From the NCBI RefSeq assembly GCF_037969875.1, contig NZ_CP150218.1, positions 1,488,001-1,552,000 on the forward strand: a stretch of 64,000 nucleotides of DNA. Direction: 5' to 3'. The first letter of the stretch is position 1; the number at the start of each line of letters is the position of its first letter. Positions 16,615-25,212 of this stretch are shown here, in pieces. A program made the translations under genes and the position numbers. Under the pieces are notes generated by a model. The model searched no databases, was not told the DNA's origin, and worked only from the letters and a program-made list of their open reading frames with translations. Source of the stretch: Paenibacillus sp. FSL R7-0337 (GTDB taxonomy: Bacteria; Bacillota; Bacilli; Paenibacillales; Paenibacillaceae).

Positions 16615-17644
16615 AATCAAGCTCCTTTGTCATCGCTTTTAACTGTTCCAGCTTGCTCAGGGCCGCCCCTGAATCCACAACCTCTCTGGCACGGTCCACG
16701 CCTTCCTTAAGTGTATCCGCTAGACCGGCGACATAGATGCAAGCTCCGGCATTCGCGAGTACGATATCACGGTACGGATTGATATTACCCTCCAGCACTG
16801 TAGTGATAATCGCCGCATTCTCTGCGGCATCACCACCCATGACATCCTCCAGCGGATGCTGGCTGAGGCCAAGCTCCTGCGGTGTAATTACGTAGGTGCT
16901 GACTACGCCATGCTTCAGCTCGGAGACCTGAGTCGGTGCCGAGATGCTGATCTCATCCAGGCCGTCCAGGCTGCTGACAATCATCGCCCGCTTGGAGCCG
17001 AGCTCACCCAGGACCTTGGCAACCGTCTCTGTCTTGTTACGGTCGTAGATGCCCATCAGCTGCCGGTCTGCTCCGGCCGGATTGGTCAGCGGGCCCAGCA
17101 TATTGAAGACCGTCCGCACACCCAGCTCACGGCGGGGAGCAGCGGCATGCTTCATGGACGGATGATAGATTTGTGCGAACAGGAAGCAGATGCCGATACT
17201 ATCCAGACATTGCCGCGCCTGCTCCGCATTCAGATGAATATTAACACCAAGCGCCTCCAGCACATCTGCACTGCCCGCTCTGCCGGATGCCGAACGGTTG
17301 CCATGCTTCGCCACTCTTACAGAAGCAGCGGAAGAGATGATTGCCGAAGCTGTGGAGATATTGAATTTATGAATGCCAGAGCCGCCCGTGCCGCAGGTAT
17401 CCAGCAGTTGGCTCCGCTCTGTAAGCACCTGTGTGCCGAAACCGCGCATCGCCTCTGCGAAGCCGGTGATTTCTTCAACGGTCTCCCCTTTGATCCGCAG
17501 CGCGGTCAGCAGCGACCCGATCTGCGCTGGTGAAGCTGCACCTTCCATAATCGTGCCCATAATCTCCCGGGCCTGCGTACGGGTAAGATCCTTACCCTCG
17601 ATTAAACCGGCAATTCCTGATTGTAGTAACTGGCTTGCGTCCAT
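16604..17644 (-). CDS. trpD: Anthranilate phosphoribosyltransferase
   Basis: A 346-residue type III phosphoribosyltransferase acting on anthranilate and PRPP. The glycine-rich CGTGGSGIHKFNIST at about 85-99 binds the diphosphate, KHGNRSASGRAGSADVLEALG and the DGLDEIS loop that binds magnesium-PRPP are present. The start is ATG 17644, with AGGAGG at good spacing. No trpG lies between trpE and trpD. In Bacilli the amidotransferase subunit is shared with folate synthesis and encoded elsewhere. Confidence 0.97.
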   Translation of the reverse strand: MDASQLLQSGIAGLIEGKDLTRTQAREIMGTIMEGAASPAQIGSLLTALRIKGETVEEITGFAEAMRGFGTQVLTERSQLLDTCGTGGSGIHKFNISTASAIISSAASVRVAKHGNRSASGRAGSADVLEALGVNIHLNAEQARQCLDSIGICFLFAQIYHPSMKHAAAPRRELGVRTVFNMLGPLTNPAGADRQLMGIYDRNKTETVAKVLGELGSKRAMIVSSLDGLDEISISAPTQVSELKHGVVSTYVITPQELGLSQHPLEDVMGGDAAENAAIITTVLEGNINPYRDIVLANAGACIYVAGLADTLKEGVDRAREVVDSGAALSKLEQLKAMTKELDYVS

Positions 17645-17722
17645 AGTGGATGTCCTCCTAAAAGTTTTAAGTTTTATGGAGCATTCTCTGCTCTTCTGAT
17701 CTCATCTCTGCTAATTCCCGGT

Positions 17723-19276
17723 TCACGGGGTATATTCGTACATATAATCCTGGTTAATGACTTGCTTCTCCTTCACCTCAGCGGGGAACATCGCTTCCGC
17801 CATACGGATTGCCTTCAGCATTCCTTTGGCCTTGTTCACCGTCTCCTCATATTCCTTCTCCGGCACGGAATCCCAGACAATCCCTGCTCCGGCCTGCACA
17901 TAAGCACGGCCCTTGCGGAAGATAATCGTGCGGATCGTGATGCAGGAATCCATGTTCCCGGAGAAGCCTAGATATCCGATTGCCCCGGCATAAGCGCCGC
18001 GGGCTTCCCGCTCCAGCTCAGCAATAATCTCCATCGCCCGCAGCTTCGGCGCTCCCGATACCGTACCTGCCGGAAGGCAGGAGAGGAAGGCATCGAAGAA
18101 ATCCTTATCCTCGGCCAGCGTTCCGGTCACATTCGAGACCAGATGCATGACATGCGAGTATTTCTCGATCTCCATGAATGTATTGCATTTCACACTGCCG
18201 AATTTCGAGACCCGCCCCAGATCATTGCGGCCCAGGTCTACAAGCATCAGATGCTCCGCACGTTCCTTCTCGTCCTCCATCAGCTCTGCGGCGAGCTGAT
18301 GATCCTCTGCCGCCGTCGCTCCGCGCGGCCGGGTACCGGCAATCGGCCGGGTCTCCACCCGTCCGCCATCCACCTTGACCAGCGCTTCCGGCGAGGTGCC
18401 TACGATGATCTCTTCATCCATTTTCAGATAATACATATAGGGAGAAGGGTTCAGAATGCGCAGCATCCGGTACACATGCAGCGGAGAGACCTCTGTCTCG
18501 ATGTGCATCCGCTGTGACAGCACCACCTGGAAGATATCTCCGGCACGGATGTATTCTTTGGCCTGCTCTACGTTGCTTATATACTGCTCCTTCGTGAGAT
18601 TCGAGTGAATCTCTCCAAGCTCAATATCCTGCGGAATGCTGCGGCGGTTGACGTTCTCCTTCGGGCCTTCCTTTTGCAGCTCTTCTGCCAGATTCACTAA
18701 GCGATTGCTCAGTTCCTCGTAGTTAGCCCGGATATCCGAATCCGTATCGCCATCCTTAATATGAAGATTACCCACCAGCAGGATCTGCTGCTTCACATGA
18801 TCGAAGACGATAATACGGTCACAGAACATAAAGCGGATGTCATCCATATTCAGGTCATCTACCGCATGTGCGGACAGCTTCTCATAATACTGCAGCAGAT
18901 CATAGCCGAAGAATCCGATGGCTCCGCCCGTGAACGGCGGCATGCCGTCCAGCTTGGGACTGCGGTAGGAACGGAGCAGCGCTTTCAGCTCCTCGACAGG
19001 TTTGCCGGACAGCTGTTTTTTCTCGCCGCCGACCTCCACCTGGATCTGCCCCTTTTTGCCGGAGATCATCAGGAACGGATCACTGCCGATAAAAGAATAA
19101 CGCGCCCATTGAATGCCGCCCTCTACACTCTCCAGCAAAAATGCGCGATCCTGCTCTGCAAACCGCTGGAACAGCCGGATCGGCGTTTCCATATCAGCCA
19201 GCAATCTTGTTACGACCGGGATCAGATTATATTCGCGCGACAGCGACACCACTTCTTCAATGCTCGGATTCGTCAC
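17723..19276 (-). CDS. trpE: Anthranilate synthase component I
   Basis: A 517-residue chorismate-utilising enzyme that makes anthranilate with ammonia from its glutaminase partner. The N-terminal region carries the tryptophan-binding LLESVEGG element for feedback inhibition. The catalytic part includes RPIAGTRPRG, DLGRNDLGRVS, HVMHLVSNVTG and GTVSGAPKLRAMEII. GTG 19276 follows AGGAGG by eight bases. It is the first gene of the trp operon, behind a leader with a TRAP site and a terminator just upstream. Confidence 0.97.
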   Translation of the reverse strand: MTNPSIEEVVSLSREYNLIPVVTRLLADMETPIRLFQRFAEQDRAFLLESVEGGIQWARYSFIGSDPFLMISGKKGQIQVEVGGEKKQLSGKPVEELKALLRSYRSPKLDGMPPFTGGAIGFFGYDLLQYYEKLSAHAVDDLNMDDIRFMFCDRIIVFDHVKQQILLVGNLHIKDGDTDSDIRANYEELSNRLVNLAEELQKEGPKENVNRRSIPQDIELGEIHSNLTKEQYISNVEQAKEYIRAGDIFQVVLSQRMHIETEVSPLHVYRMLRILNPSPYMYYLKMDEEIIVGTSPEALVKVDGGRVETRPIAGTRPRGATAAEDHQLAAELMEDEKERAEHLMLVDLGRNDLGRVSKFGSVKCNTFMEIEKYSHVMHLVSNVTGTLAEDKDFFDAFLSCLPAGTVSGAPKLRAMEIIAELEREARGAYAGAIGYLGFSGNMDSCITIRTIIFRKGRAYVQAGAGIVWDSVPEKEYEETVNKAKGMLKAIRMAEAMFPAEVKEKQVINQDYMYEYTP

Positions 19277-19316
19277 TTGGGTAACCTCCTAGGGGGATAA
19301 CGGATATTGTCCGAAA

Positions 19317-19348
19317 TACAGAAAAACCTCTACCGGAGTAGAGGTTTG
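19317..19348 (-). terminator. trp attenuator terminator
   Basis: The minus strand reads AAACCTCTAC, loop TCCG, GTAGAGGTTT, then TTC, ending about 40 bases before the trpE GTG. The 5' arm plus loop contains CTCTACTC, the exact complement of GAGTAGAG within the upstream TRAP repeats. That allows a competing antiterminator when TRAP is absent. Confidence 0.85.
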
Positions 19349-19518
19349 TTGATAGTCAGTATGTGAATTAGCGCCTCGGACCGGCATGAACAAAGCCGAA
19401 TGCAAGAGATTCCTCGATGGATACAGGGATAGCGCAGATGCAACTTATCATAAGTTACGGCTATACAGGTATGCCAAAAAAGAACACTGACAATTAAGGG
19501 TCTGTTCTGCTATAAGTC

Positions 19519-19577
19519 CTACACTCTGCTCAACTATACTCTACTCAACTCATTCTAAACTCTGCTTTACTCGGCTA
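19519..19577 (-). promoter_or_regulatory. TRAP (MtrB) binding site: 12 NAG repeats
   Basis: On the minus strand 12 NAG triplets stand at near-perfect five-base spacing: four UAG, seven GAG and one AAG, with one three-base spacer. TRAP is an 11-subunit ring that binds 11 (G/U)AG triplets separated by two or three bases. The site begins close to the predicted transcription start of the trpE leader. The mtrB gene is in this window at 29926-30174. Confidence 0.93.
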
Positions 19578-19582
19578 ACTTC

Positions 19583-19612
19583 ACTATACATGATGACGGT
19601 AGTCATTGACAA
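19583..19612 (-). promoter_or_regulatory. Sigma-A promoter of the trp leader
   Basis: The minus strand has TTGTCA (19612-19607), 18 bases, TATAGT (19588-19583). It lies between aroH and the TRAP repeats, so trpE can be transcribed separately from aroCBH as well as by read-through. Confidence 0.7.
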
Positions 19613-19630
19613 CCCCGTAACTATAATTTA

Positions 19631-20002
19631 TTACTTGCTCTGTGAGAGATCCGGGCGAAGCCGCTGGGCTTCATTCAGATACACATGACGGATATCCCGC
19701 TGGGATTTGTCGGTGTTCACCTGCACCATCAGGCGGATGCAATTCGGCAGGCTGCCCTTCACAGGGATCTCCACGGAACACATCAGCGGAACCATCTCCC
19801 AGCCTTCAATCTCGCGGATCGCCCGTGCCGGGAAGGTCGCATCCAGATCCGTAGTCATCGTAATCCACACACTGCAGATATCCTCTGCGATCACATCATT
19901 ACGCTCCACAATTTCCCTCAGCAGGATCACCGTTTCACGTAGAATTTCCGTCTCTTCATTCTGGGTTACGGTCGTTGCACCGCGTATGCCCCGGTTCACC
20001 AT
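19631..20002 (-). CDS. aroH: Chorismate mutase, AroH type
   Basis: A 123-residue monofunctional chorismate mutase of the B. subtilis AroH (trimeric alpha/beta) class, converting chorismate to prephenate. The N-terminal RGIRGATTV with active-site arginines, TATFPARAIR and the DIRHVYLNEAQRLRPDL tail are diagnostic. The start is ATG 20002, overlapping the aroB stop by seven bases. It sits immediately before the trp promoter, at the branch between tryptophan and tyrosine/phenylalanine. Confidence 0.96.
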   Translation of the reverse strand: MVNRGIRGATTVTQNEETEILRETVILLREIVERNDVIAEDICSVWITMTTDLDATFPARAIREIEGWEMVPLMCSVEIPVKGSLPNCIRLMVQVNTDKSQRDIRHVYLNEAQRLRPDLSQSK

Positions 20003-21099
20003 GGGCTCCCCTCCTTCTTAAGCTGGGCTATGACCTCTGATACATCGCTTGCCTGCACATCACTGATGATGCTAACTTCACCAATGGCCTCCGGCACGAT
20101 AAAAGTCATTCGGCCTTCCTTGAATTTCTTGTCATGCATCATCGCTTCCATCAGCTCTTCCCCGCTATACTGCAAAGGCAGCCGGGTGGGCAGCGACAGG
20201 GCGGTGAGCATGGATACGGTATCTTCGTAGATCTGTCTGTCCCGGCCCAGCTTCGCTGCGAGCAGAGCAGATCCGGCCATCCCGATGGCAATCGCCTCTC
20301 CATGGAGGAAGGTTCCATAGCCGCCGACAGCTTCGATGGCATGTCCGATGGTATGCCCCAGATTCAGAATCGCACGCTGTCCGTGCTCGCGCTCATCACC
20401 GCCGATTACATCCGCCTTGATAGCACAACCGCGTTCCAGCGCATACCCCAGCGCCTCAGGATCCAGTGCCAACAACTCGTCCGCATGCGCCTGGCACCAG
20501 TAAGCGAACTCACGGTCCAGGATCAGCCCGTGCTTGACCACCTCAGCCAGGCCTGAAGCGACCTGCCGGGGTGGAAGCGTAGTTAAGGTGTCCAGATCAT
20601 ATACCACCATAGACGGCTGATAAAAGGCACCCAGCATATTCTTGGCCAGCGGATGGTTAACGGCCACCTTCCCGCCTACACTGCTGTCATGGGCGAGAAT
20701 GGTTGTTGGAATCTGCATGAACCCGATTCCCCGCATATAAGATGCGGCAACGAAGCCGGCCAAATCGCCAACAACTCCCCCGCCAAGCGCCAGCACGGCT
20801 GAGCTGCGGTCCAGACCGCCTTGAATGGCAGTGGTAATCACTTCTTCATAGACGGCTAGTGACTTCGAAGCTTCACCCGCCTGAATGACATGGCTGACCA
20901 CCGTATATCCGCTGCTGCGGAGGGAGGCCTCCACCTGCTCCAGATAACGCGGGGCTACTTCTGTATCACTCACCACCAGGAGCGGGCTTCGCTGCGCGAA
21001 CCCGGCTTCGGTGCAGCGTTCGCCGATACTCTGCAGCAGACCGCTGCCGATATAAATCGGATAAGAACGTTCGCCTAAATCAACAGTAATGCTGCGCAT
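19996..21099 (-). CDS. aroB: 3-dehydroquinate synthase
   Basis: A 367-residue NAD-dependent enzyme of the shikimate pathway. GGGVVGDLAGFVAASYMRGI binds the nucleotide, and zinc ligands are in the later LNLGHTIGHAIEA and FLHGEAIAIGM segments. The open frame extends to 21195, but ATG 21099 begins MRSITVDLGERSYPI, is preceded by GGAGAG, and follows the aroC stop by one base, so it is chosen. It is the second gene of aroC-aroB-aroH. Confidence 0.96.
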   Translation of the reverse strand: MRSITVDLGERSYPIYIGSGLLQSIGERCTEAGFAQRSPLLVVSDTEVAPRYLEQVEASLRSSGYTVVSHVIQAGEASKSLAVYEEVITTAIQGGLDRSSAVLALGGGVVGDLAGFVAASYMRGIGFMQIPTTILAHDSSVGGKVAVNHPLAKNMLGAFYQPSMVVYDLDTLTTLPPRQVASGLAEVVKHGLILDREFAYWCQAHADELLALDPEALGYALERGCAIKADVIGGDEREHGQRAILNLGHTIGHAIEAVGGYGTFLHGEAIAIGMAGSALLAAKLGRDRQIYEDTVSMLTALSLPTRLPLQYSGEELMEAMMHDKKFKEGRMTFIVPEAIGEVSIISDVQASDVSEVIAQLKKEGSPW

Positions 21100-21100
21100 C

Positions 21101-22270
21101 TTAGTAGCTCTCCAGCTGAGCCAGGTAATTATTATAGTTCGCGCGGATCTCTTCCAGAGAGTCCCCGCCGAATTTGTCCAGGAACGCCTTGGCAATCTCC
21201 CAGGCTACTACACTCTCCAGTACGACACAAGCCGCCGGAACTGCACAGGCGTCTGAGCGCTCCACCTGGGCTGTGAACGGCTCCTTCGTATCGATATCCA
21301 CACTCTGCAGCGGTTTGTACAGCGTCGGGATCGGCTTCATTACCCCTCTAACGACCACTGGCATTCCATTGGTCATTCCACCTTCGAACCCGCCCAGCCG
21401 GTTGCTCGCCCGGTAGTAACCCTGAGAGGCTTCATACATAATCTCGTCATGGACCTGTGAGCCGCGCAGCCTCCCGGCTTCGAAGCCGATCCCGATCTCC
21501 ACGCCCTTGAAGGCATTGATCGACATCACGGCTCCGGCGATGGCACCATCCAGCTTGCGGTCGGACTGTACATAACTGCCAAGGCCAATAGGCAGACCTT
21601 CGACAATACATTCCACAATCCCGCCGATGGAGTCGCCCTCTTCCTTGATCTTGTCTATGTAAGCCTCCATCTTCTGCTCCGTTTCCTTGTCCACTACCCG
21701 CACAGAGGATTCTTCAGTCCGGGTAATCAGCTCATCGATAGGCAGATCGTTAGCAGGTGCTTCAATCTCTCCGATCCGGATGACTTGTCCGGCAATCTTC
21801 ACTCCGAAGGCTGCAAGCAGCTGACGGGCTACTCCGCCTACGGCTACTCTTGCTGCCGTCTCACGGGCGCTGGAGCGCTCCAGCACGTTACGCAGATCGG
21901 TATGATTATACTTAAGTCCGCCGTTCAGGTCCGCATGACCGGGACGCGGACGGTTTACCCGGCGCTTCTCTTCGTCACTGCCCGGAATCGGCTCAATGTT
22001 CATAATGTTCTTCCAGTGTGTCCAGTCCTTGTTCTCCACAATGAGCGCTACAGGAGCTCCGGTAGTATAGCCGTGGCGTACACCGCCGGCAATCTGGGCA
22101 GTATCCTTCTCAATCTGCATCCGGCGTCCGCGGCCGTAGCCCTTCTGTCTCCGGTGCAGCTGGAAATTAAGCTCTTCAAAATCAAGTGTCAAATTACTGG
22201 GCAATCCCTCAATAATGGCTGTAAGCTGGGGGCCGTGCGTTTCCCCCGCTGTTAAGTAGCGTAAACTCAT
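21101..22270 (-). CDS. aroC: Chorismate synthase
   Basis: A 389-residue FMN-dependent enzyme that makes chorismate, called aroF in B. subtilis. Conserved parts are the N-terminal [36 protein letters not shown] and the C-terminal [13 protein letters not shown] 22270 follows AAGGGGGAA; the in-frame GTG at 22288 lies before the ribosome site and is rejected. A consensus promoter about 60 bases upstream starts the whole aro-trp supraoperon. Confidence 0.97.
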   Translation of the reverse strand: MSLRYLTAGETHGPQLTAIIEGLPSNLTLDFEELNFQLHRRQKGYGRGRRMQIEKDTAQIAGGVRHGYTTGAPVALIVENKDWTHWKNIMNIEPIPGSDEEKRRVNRPRPGHADLNGGLKYNHTDLRNVLERSSARETAARVAVGGVARQLLAAFGVKIAGQVIRIGEIEAPANDLPIDELITRTEESSVRVVDKETEQKMEAYIDKIKEEGDSIGGIVECIVEGLPIGLGSYVQSDRKLDGAIAGAVMSINAFKGVEIGIGFEAGRLRGSQVHDEIMYEASQGYYRASNRLGGFEGGMTNGMPVVVRGVMKPIPTLYKPLQSVDIDTKEPFTAQVERSDACAVPAACVVLESVVAWEIAKAFLDKFGGDSLEEIRANYNNYLAQLESY

Positions 22271-22331
22271 GCTGCGTTCCCCCTTCACACTTTTAGACTG
22301 TAAACCGCTAAAATGTTAAATGTCTTTGCTT

Positions 22332-22360
22332 ATTATAGTATAGGCTCCCCGCTTTGACAA
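22332..22360 (-). promoter_or_regulatory. Sigma-A promoter of the aroC supraoperon
   Basis: The minus strand has TTGTCA (22360-22355), exactly 17 bases, TATAAT (22337-22332). Transcription should begin near 22325, giving a leader of about 55 bases. Confidence 0.85.
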
Positions 22361-22394
22361 GAAAGCAATAGACGGGACAGCCGCTGCCTGCTAT

Positions 22395-22438
22395 ACAAAA
22401 CAAGCGCCGCTCCTGCTCTTTCGAGTAGAAGCGGCGCT
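22395..22438 (-). terminator. Intrinsic terminator after the small ORF
   Basis: The minus strand has AGCGCCGCT...AGCGGCGCT with an inner CTC/GAG pairing, then TTGTTTTG. It separates the small gene at 22454 from aroC. Confidence 0.8.
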
Positions 22439-22453
22439 GCTGTTCTCCTCCGT

Positions 22454-22630
22454 TCAGGAGCCTGTCTCCAGACTGTCGCTGCCTGGTGCCGGAAGGCGGC
22501 CGCCGGTTCTGCCCTCTTCCGCAGTGAGCAGGCTCTGGAGCTGCAGCTCCTCAATGCCGAGAATCTGCCCGCATTCGCGGACGGTGAGGAACCCCCGCCG
22601 GTACGCGGTGATGACCTTGCTTTTGTCCAT
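22454..22630 (-). CDS. Small hypothetical protein, 58 residues
   Basis: A short frame starting MDKSKVITAYRRGFLTVREC and continuing GQILGIEELQLQSLL, followed by a low-complexity Gly/Pro/Ser tail. The pattern TVRECGQILGIEELQLQSLL looks like a small helix-turn-helix or sigma-region-4-like segment. AAAGG is 12 bases upstream of the ATG and a strong terminator follows, supporting expression. I do not recognise a named family. It sits between cheR and aroC on the same strand. Confidence 0.6.
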   Translation of the reverse strand: MDKSKVITAYRRGFLTVRECGQILGIEELQLQSLLTAEEGRTGGRLPAPGSDSLETGS

Positions 22631-22724
22631 CTGGGTTAACGACCTTTCACTTGGCGTTAGGTTTCTTGCTACTTCCCAGTATCACTGAAAAACACCAAAA
22701 GTATACCCTGCACCAAGGGAGACA

Positions 22725-22824
22725 CAAGTGGAAACGGATATACCGTCCTTTTCAGGGACGGTTCGTTTCAGCGAGAAATAGAAGGATAAGTTATCGAGTG
22801 AAACGTATAATTCCTTATATTTCC
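22725..22824 (+). repeat. Interspersed structured repeat, copy 2
   Basis: Starts ACAAGTGGAAACGG and ends TTCCTTATATTTC. Its inner hairpin is CCGTCC-TTTTCA-GGGACGG, with the common block CGTTTCAGCGAGAAATAGAA. It lies 13 bases beyond the cheR stop. Confidence 0.9.
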
Positions 22825-22836
22825 AGAAGACAGATG

Positions 22837-23640
22837 CTATTTCTTGCGGTAGAAGAAGGTTTCAGTCGATTCAAAGCCATACTGCGCTGGTGTGAAGATC
22901 TGCTCCGTACTGCCTACGAACAGATAGCCTCCGGGCCGCAGACTGGCCGAGAATTTGTGATACAGCTTATTCTTGGCTTCTTCGGTGAAGTAGATCATGA
23001 CATTGCGGCAGATAATCAGATCGAAGCCTTCGTCGAATTTATCCAACAGCAAATTCTGCTTGCGGAAATCGATATTTTTCTTCAGTCCTTCACTGACCTT
23101 GAAGACTGGGCCTTCTGGGGTGAAATACCGGTCTGCCACATCTTTGGGCACATCCTTCAAGGAGCGCTCCAGATAGATTCCCTGTTTCGCTTTGGCCAGC
23201 GCCCCGTCATCAATATCTGTTGCCAGAATTCCGGTCTGGGCCAGAATATTCTTGTCCGAGAGAATCATCGCCAGTGTATAGGGCTCTTCCCCCGTCGAAC
23301 AGGCAGCACTCCATAGCTTCAGTCTGCGGCCGGAACGCTGAAGATCCGGCAGAATCACATCCCTCAATACTTCCCAGCGGTTCGGATTCCGCCAGAATTC
23401 AGAGACATTGATCGTCATGCGGTCCAGAAACTCATAGAATAGTGTCTTGTCCTTCATCATGGCCGCATAGAATTCGTTAAAGGTGTTGAACCCGTTCTTC
23501 ATACGAAGCGTCGTCAGCCGACGCTTCATCTGTGCTTCCTTATACTGCGCAAGATCAATGCCGGTGCTTTGTTTGATATTATGAATAAATCCGGTGTAAT
23601 CAGGGTCTGGGGTTAATGAGGATTCGTCTCGTTCAGCCAT
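22837..23640 (-). CDS. cheR: Chemotaxis protein methyltransferase CheR
   Basis: A 267-residue SAM-dependent enzyme that methylates glutamates on chemoreceptors. The N-terminal helical domain (KRRLTTLRMKNGFNTF) is followed by the methyltransferase core with LWSAACSTGEEPYTLAMIL (SAM binding) and FDLIICRNVMIYF. The C-terminus has GYLFVGSTEQI. ATG 23640 follows AGGAG. The same cheR-ndk order is known in B. subtilis. A chemoreceptor is encoded at 54367. Confidence 0.96.
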   Translation of the reverse strand: MAERDESSLTPDPDYTGFIHNIKQSTGIDLAQYKEAQMKRRLTTLRMKNGFNTFNEFYAAMMKDKTLFYEFLDRMTINVSEFWRNPNRWEVLRDVILPDLQRSGRRLKLWSAACSTGEEPYTLAMILSDKNILAQTGILATDIDDGALAKAKQGIYLERSLKDVPKDVADRYFTPEGPVFKVSEGLKKNIDFRKQNLLLDKFDEGFDLIICRNVMIYFTEEAKNKLYHKFSASLRPGGYLFVGSTEQIFTPAQYGFESTETFFYRKK

Positions 23641-23667
23641 AATTTTCTCCTGTCTCCTGCCTGGATC

Positions 23668-24111
23668 TTACATCCAGGCCGCGATGTCTTTATGATACTG
23701 TGCCAGCTCATCCGGAGCGAAGAAATTGGCGATTTCACGTGCTGCACTGTCCGGTGAATCCGATCCGTGGATCAGATTAAGCGGAGTGTGGCTGGCATAA
23801 TCCCCGCGGATGGTGCCCGGCAGGGCCTCACCGACTTTAGTTTTGCCGATCAGGAGACGGGATAATGCGATGACATCATCCCCTTCCCATACCATGGCGA
23901 ACACAGGGCCGGAAGTGATGAAGCTTACCAGCTCCGGGAAAAAATTCTTGCCGTCATGCTCCGCATAATGCTTCTTGGCCTGCTCCTCAGTAACGGTAAT
24001 CAGCTTGGCAGCGACCAGCTTGAATCCCTTGTCTTCCAGACGGGCAACGATGCGTCCGATTAGTCCGCGCTGTACACCATCCGGTTTGATCATCAGATAC
24101 GTTTGTTCCAT
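23668..24111 (-). CDS. ndk: Nucleoside diphosphate kinase
   Basis: A 147-residue kinase that equilibrates nucleoside triphosphates through a phosphohistidine. His115 in NLIHGSDS is the active residue, and [11 protein letters not shown] and [10 protein letters not shown] frame the nucleotide site. ATG 24111 has GGAG nine bases upstream; the frame to 24126 is not needed. A promoter candidate lies about 55 bases upstream, so ndk-cheR may be one unit. Confidence 0.97.
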   Translation of the reverse strand: MEQTYLMIKPDGVQRGLIGRIVARLEDKGFKLVAAKLITVTEEQAKKHYAEHDGKNFFPELVSFITSGPVFAMVWEGDDVIALSRLLIGKTKVGEALPGTIRGDYASHTPLNLIHGSDSPDSAAREIANFFAPDELAQYHKDIAAWM

Positions 24112-24164
24112 AGAGTCACTCTCCAATTTCCCTTATTCTAAATGAATGGGCGGTTTATGGTCTG

Positions 24165-24193
24165 ATATTATCAGAAACCCCGGCATCTGTGAA
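24165..24193 (-). promoter_or_regulatory. Candidate sigma-A promoter for ndk
   Basis: The minus strand has TTCACA (24193-24188), 17 bases, TAATAT (24170-24165). Confidence 0.5.
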
Positions 24194-24218
24194 CGTAAAT
24201 TTGCAGGTGTGTTATAAG

Positions 24219-24245
24219 ACAAGTAGAAACGGCTCTTATATTTTC
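24219..24245 (+). repeat. Internally deleted copy of the interspersed repeat (copy 3)
   Basis: ACAAGTAGAAACGGC is joined directly to TCTTATATTTTC, the two ends of the 100-bp element with the middle missing. It overlaps the last bases of hepT (stop at 24244), so it contributes to the gene's end. Confidence 0.75.
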
Positions 24246-25212
24246 AATAAGCCCGGCCGGTCACGAAAAAGGCGATATCGCGCAAATTGCGCTTCGTCCG
24301 GTTGCTGGGCAGCTGCTCCAGCGCATCAAGTGCCTTGGCGATATAACGGGAAGCCAGCTCCTCTGCACGGGAGATCCCGTCGCCGGAGAGAATCAGATCA
24401 ATCGCGCGCCCGACCCCGCTCTTCCCTTCACGAATCGCTTCAAGCTCTTCCAGCAGGCGGCCGCGGAGCCGCTCATCCTGCAGACTGTATATGACAGGCA
24501 AAGTGATGTTCCCCTGCCGCATATCGCTTCCGGGCGGCTTGCCAATTTGCTTCTCCGTTCCGGAGAGATCGAGCAGATCATCACGGATTTGAAACGCCAT
24601 CCCAACGTTATATCCGTAATTATAGAGGAGCCTGGCAGTTCCCGGCTCCGCATCTGCAGCCAGAGCGCCAAGCTGACAGCTGACAGCAATCAGCAGTGCT
24701 GTCTTCCGGCGGATTCTCCGCAGGTAATGGCGCACGCTCTGTCCGCTGTTGAAGAAGTCGCGGATCTGCTCCATCTCTCCGATGGACATCTCTACCATGG
24801 CTTTGGAGAGAATCTGATGAATCAGGGGATTCTTCAGCCCTGAAGTCATCACAAGTGCCTTGGCATAAATATAGTCACCGGTGTACATGGCGATCTTGTC
24901 GCCCCATTTCGCCTTGACGGTAGGCTCTCCCCGCCGGAGCTCCGCATCGTCAATGACATCATCGTGGACCAGCGAGGCGCTGTGAATCAGCTCCAGCGGA
25001 ATAGCGACACGCTTCAGCTTATCGAGATCATAGGTCCCGAATTTGCCGCCCATCAGAACGAATACCGGCCGGAGCCGCTTGCCCCCTGCTCTCAGCAGAT
25101 GCAGCGAAGTCTCGCTCAGCAGGTCATCATCCCCCTGGACACTGCGGTACAGCTCTTTCTCAATCTGATCCATATCTTTGTTCAGCAAGCCGAATATTTG
25201 CAGTCGCTTCAT
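24244..25212 (-). CDS. hepT: Heptaprenyl diphosphate synthase, catalytic component II
   Basis: A 322-residue trans-prenyltransferase subunit that with HepS makes the C35 side chain of menaquinone-7. The two aspartate-rich motifs are DDVIDD at 84-89 and DDLLD at 211-215, with GGKRLRP near residue 43. ATG 25212 overlaps the mqnA stop (ATGA); the frame to 25245 is not used. In B. subtilis hepT directly follows menH, whereas here three futalosine-pathway genes intervene. Confidence 0.95.
   Translation of the reverse strand: MKRLQIFGLLNKDMDQIEKELYRSVQGDDDLLSETSLHLLRAGGKRLRPVFVLMGGKFGTYDLDKLKRVAIPLELIHSASLVHDDVIDDAELRRGEPTVKAKWGDKIAMYTGDYIYAKALVMTSGLKNPLIHQILSKAMVEMSIGEMEQIRDFFNSGQSVRHYLRRIRRKTALLIAVSCQLGALAADAEPGTARLLYNYGYNVGMAFQIRDDLLDLSGTEKQIGKPPGSDMRQGNITLPVIYSLQDERLRGRLLEELEAIREGKSGVGRAIDLILSGDGISRAEELASRYIAKALDALEQLPSNRTKRNLRDIAFFVTGRAY

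Noticed and set aside
22333..22554. 73-codon Arg-rich minus-strand frame
   Set aside because: Shadow of the 58-residue gene in another frame; it spans the terminator and the aroC promoter.
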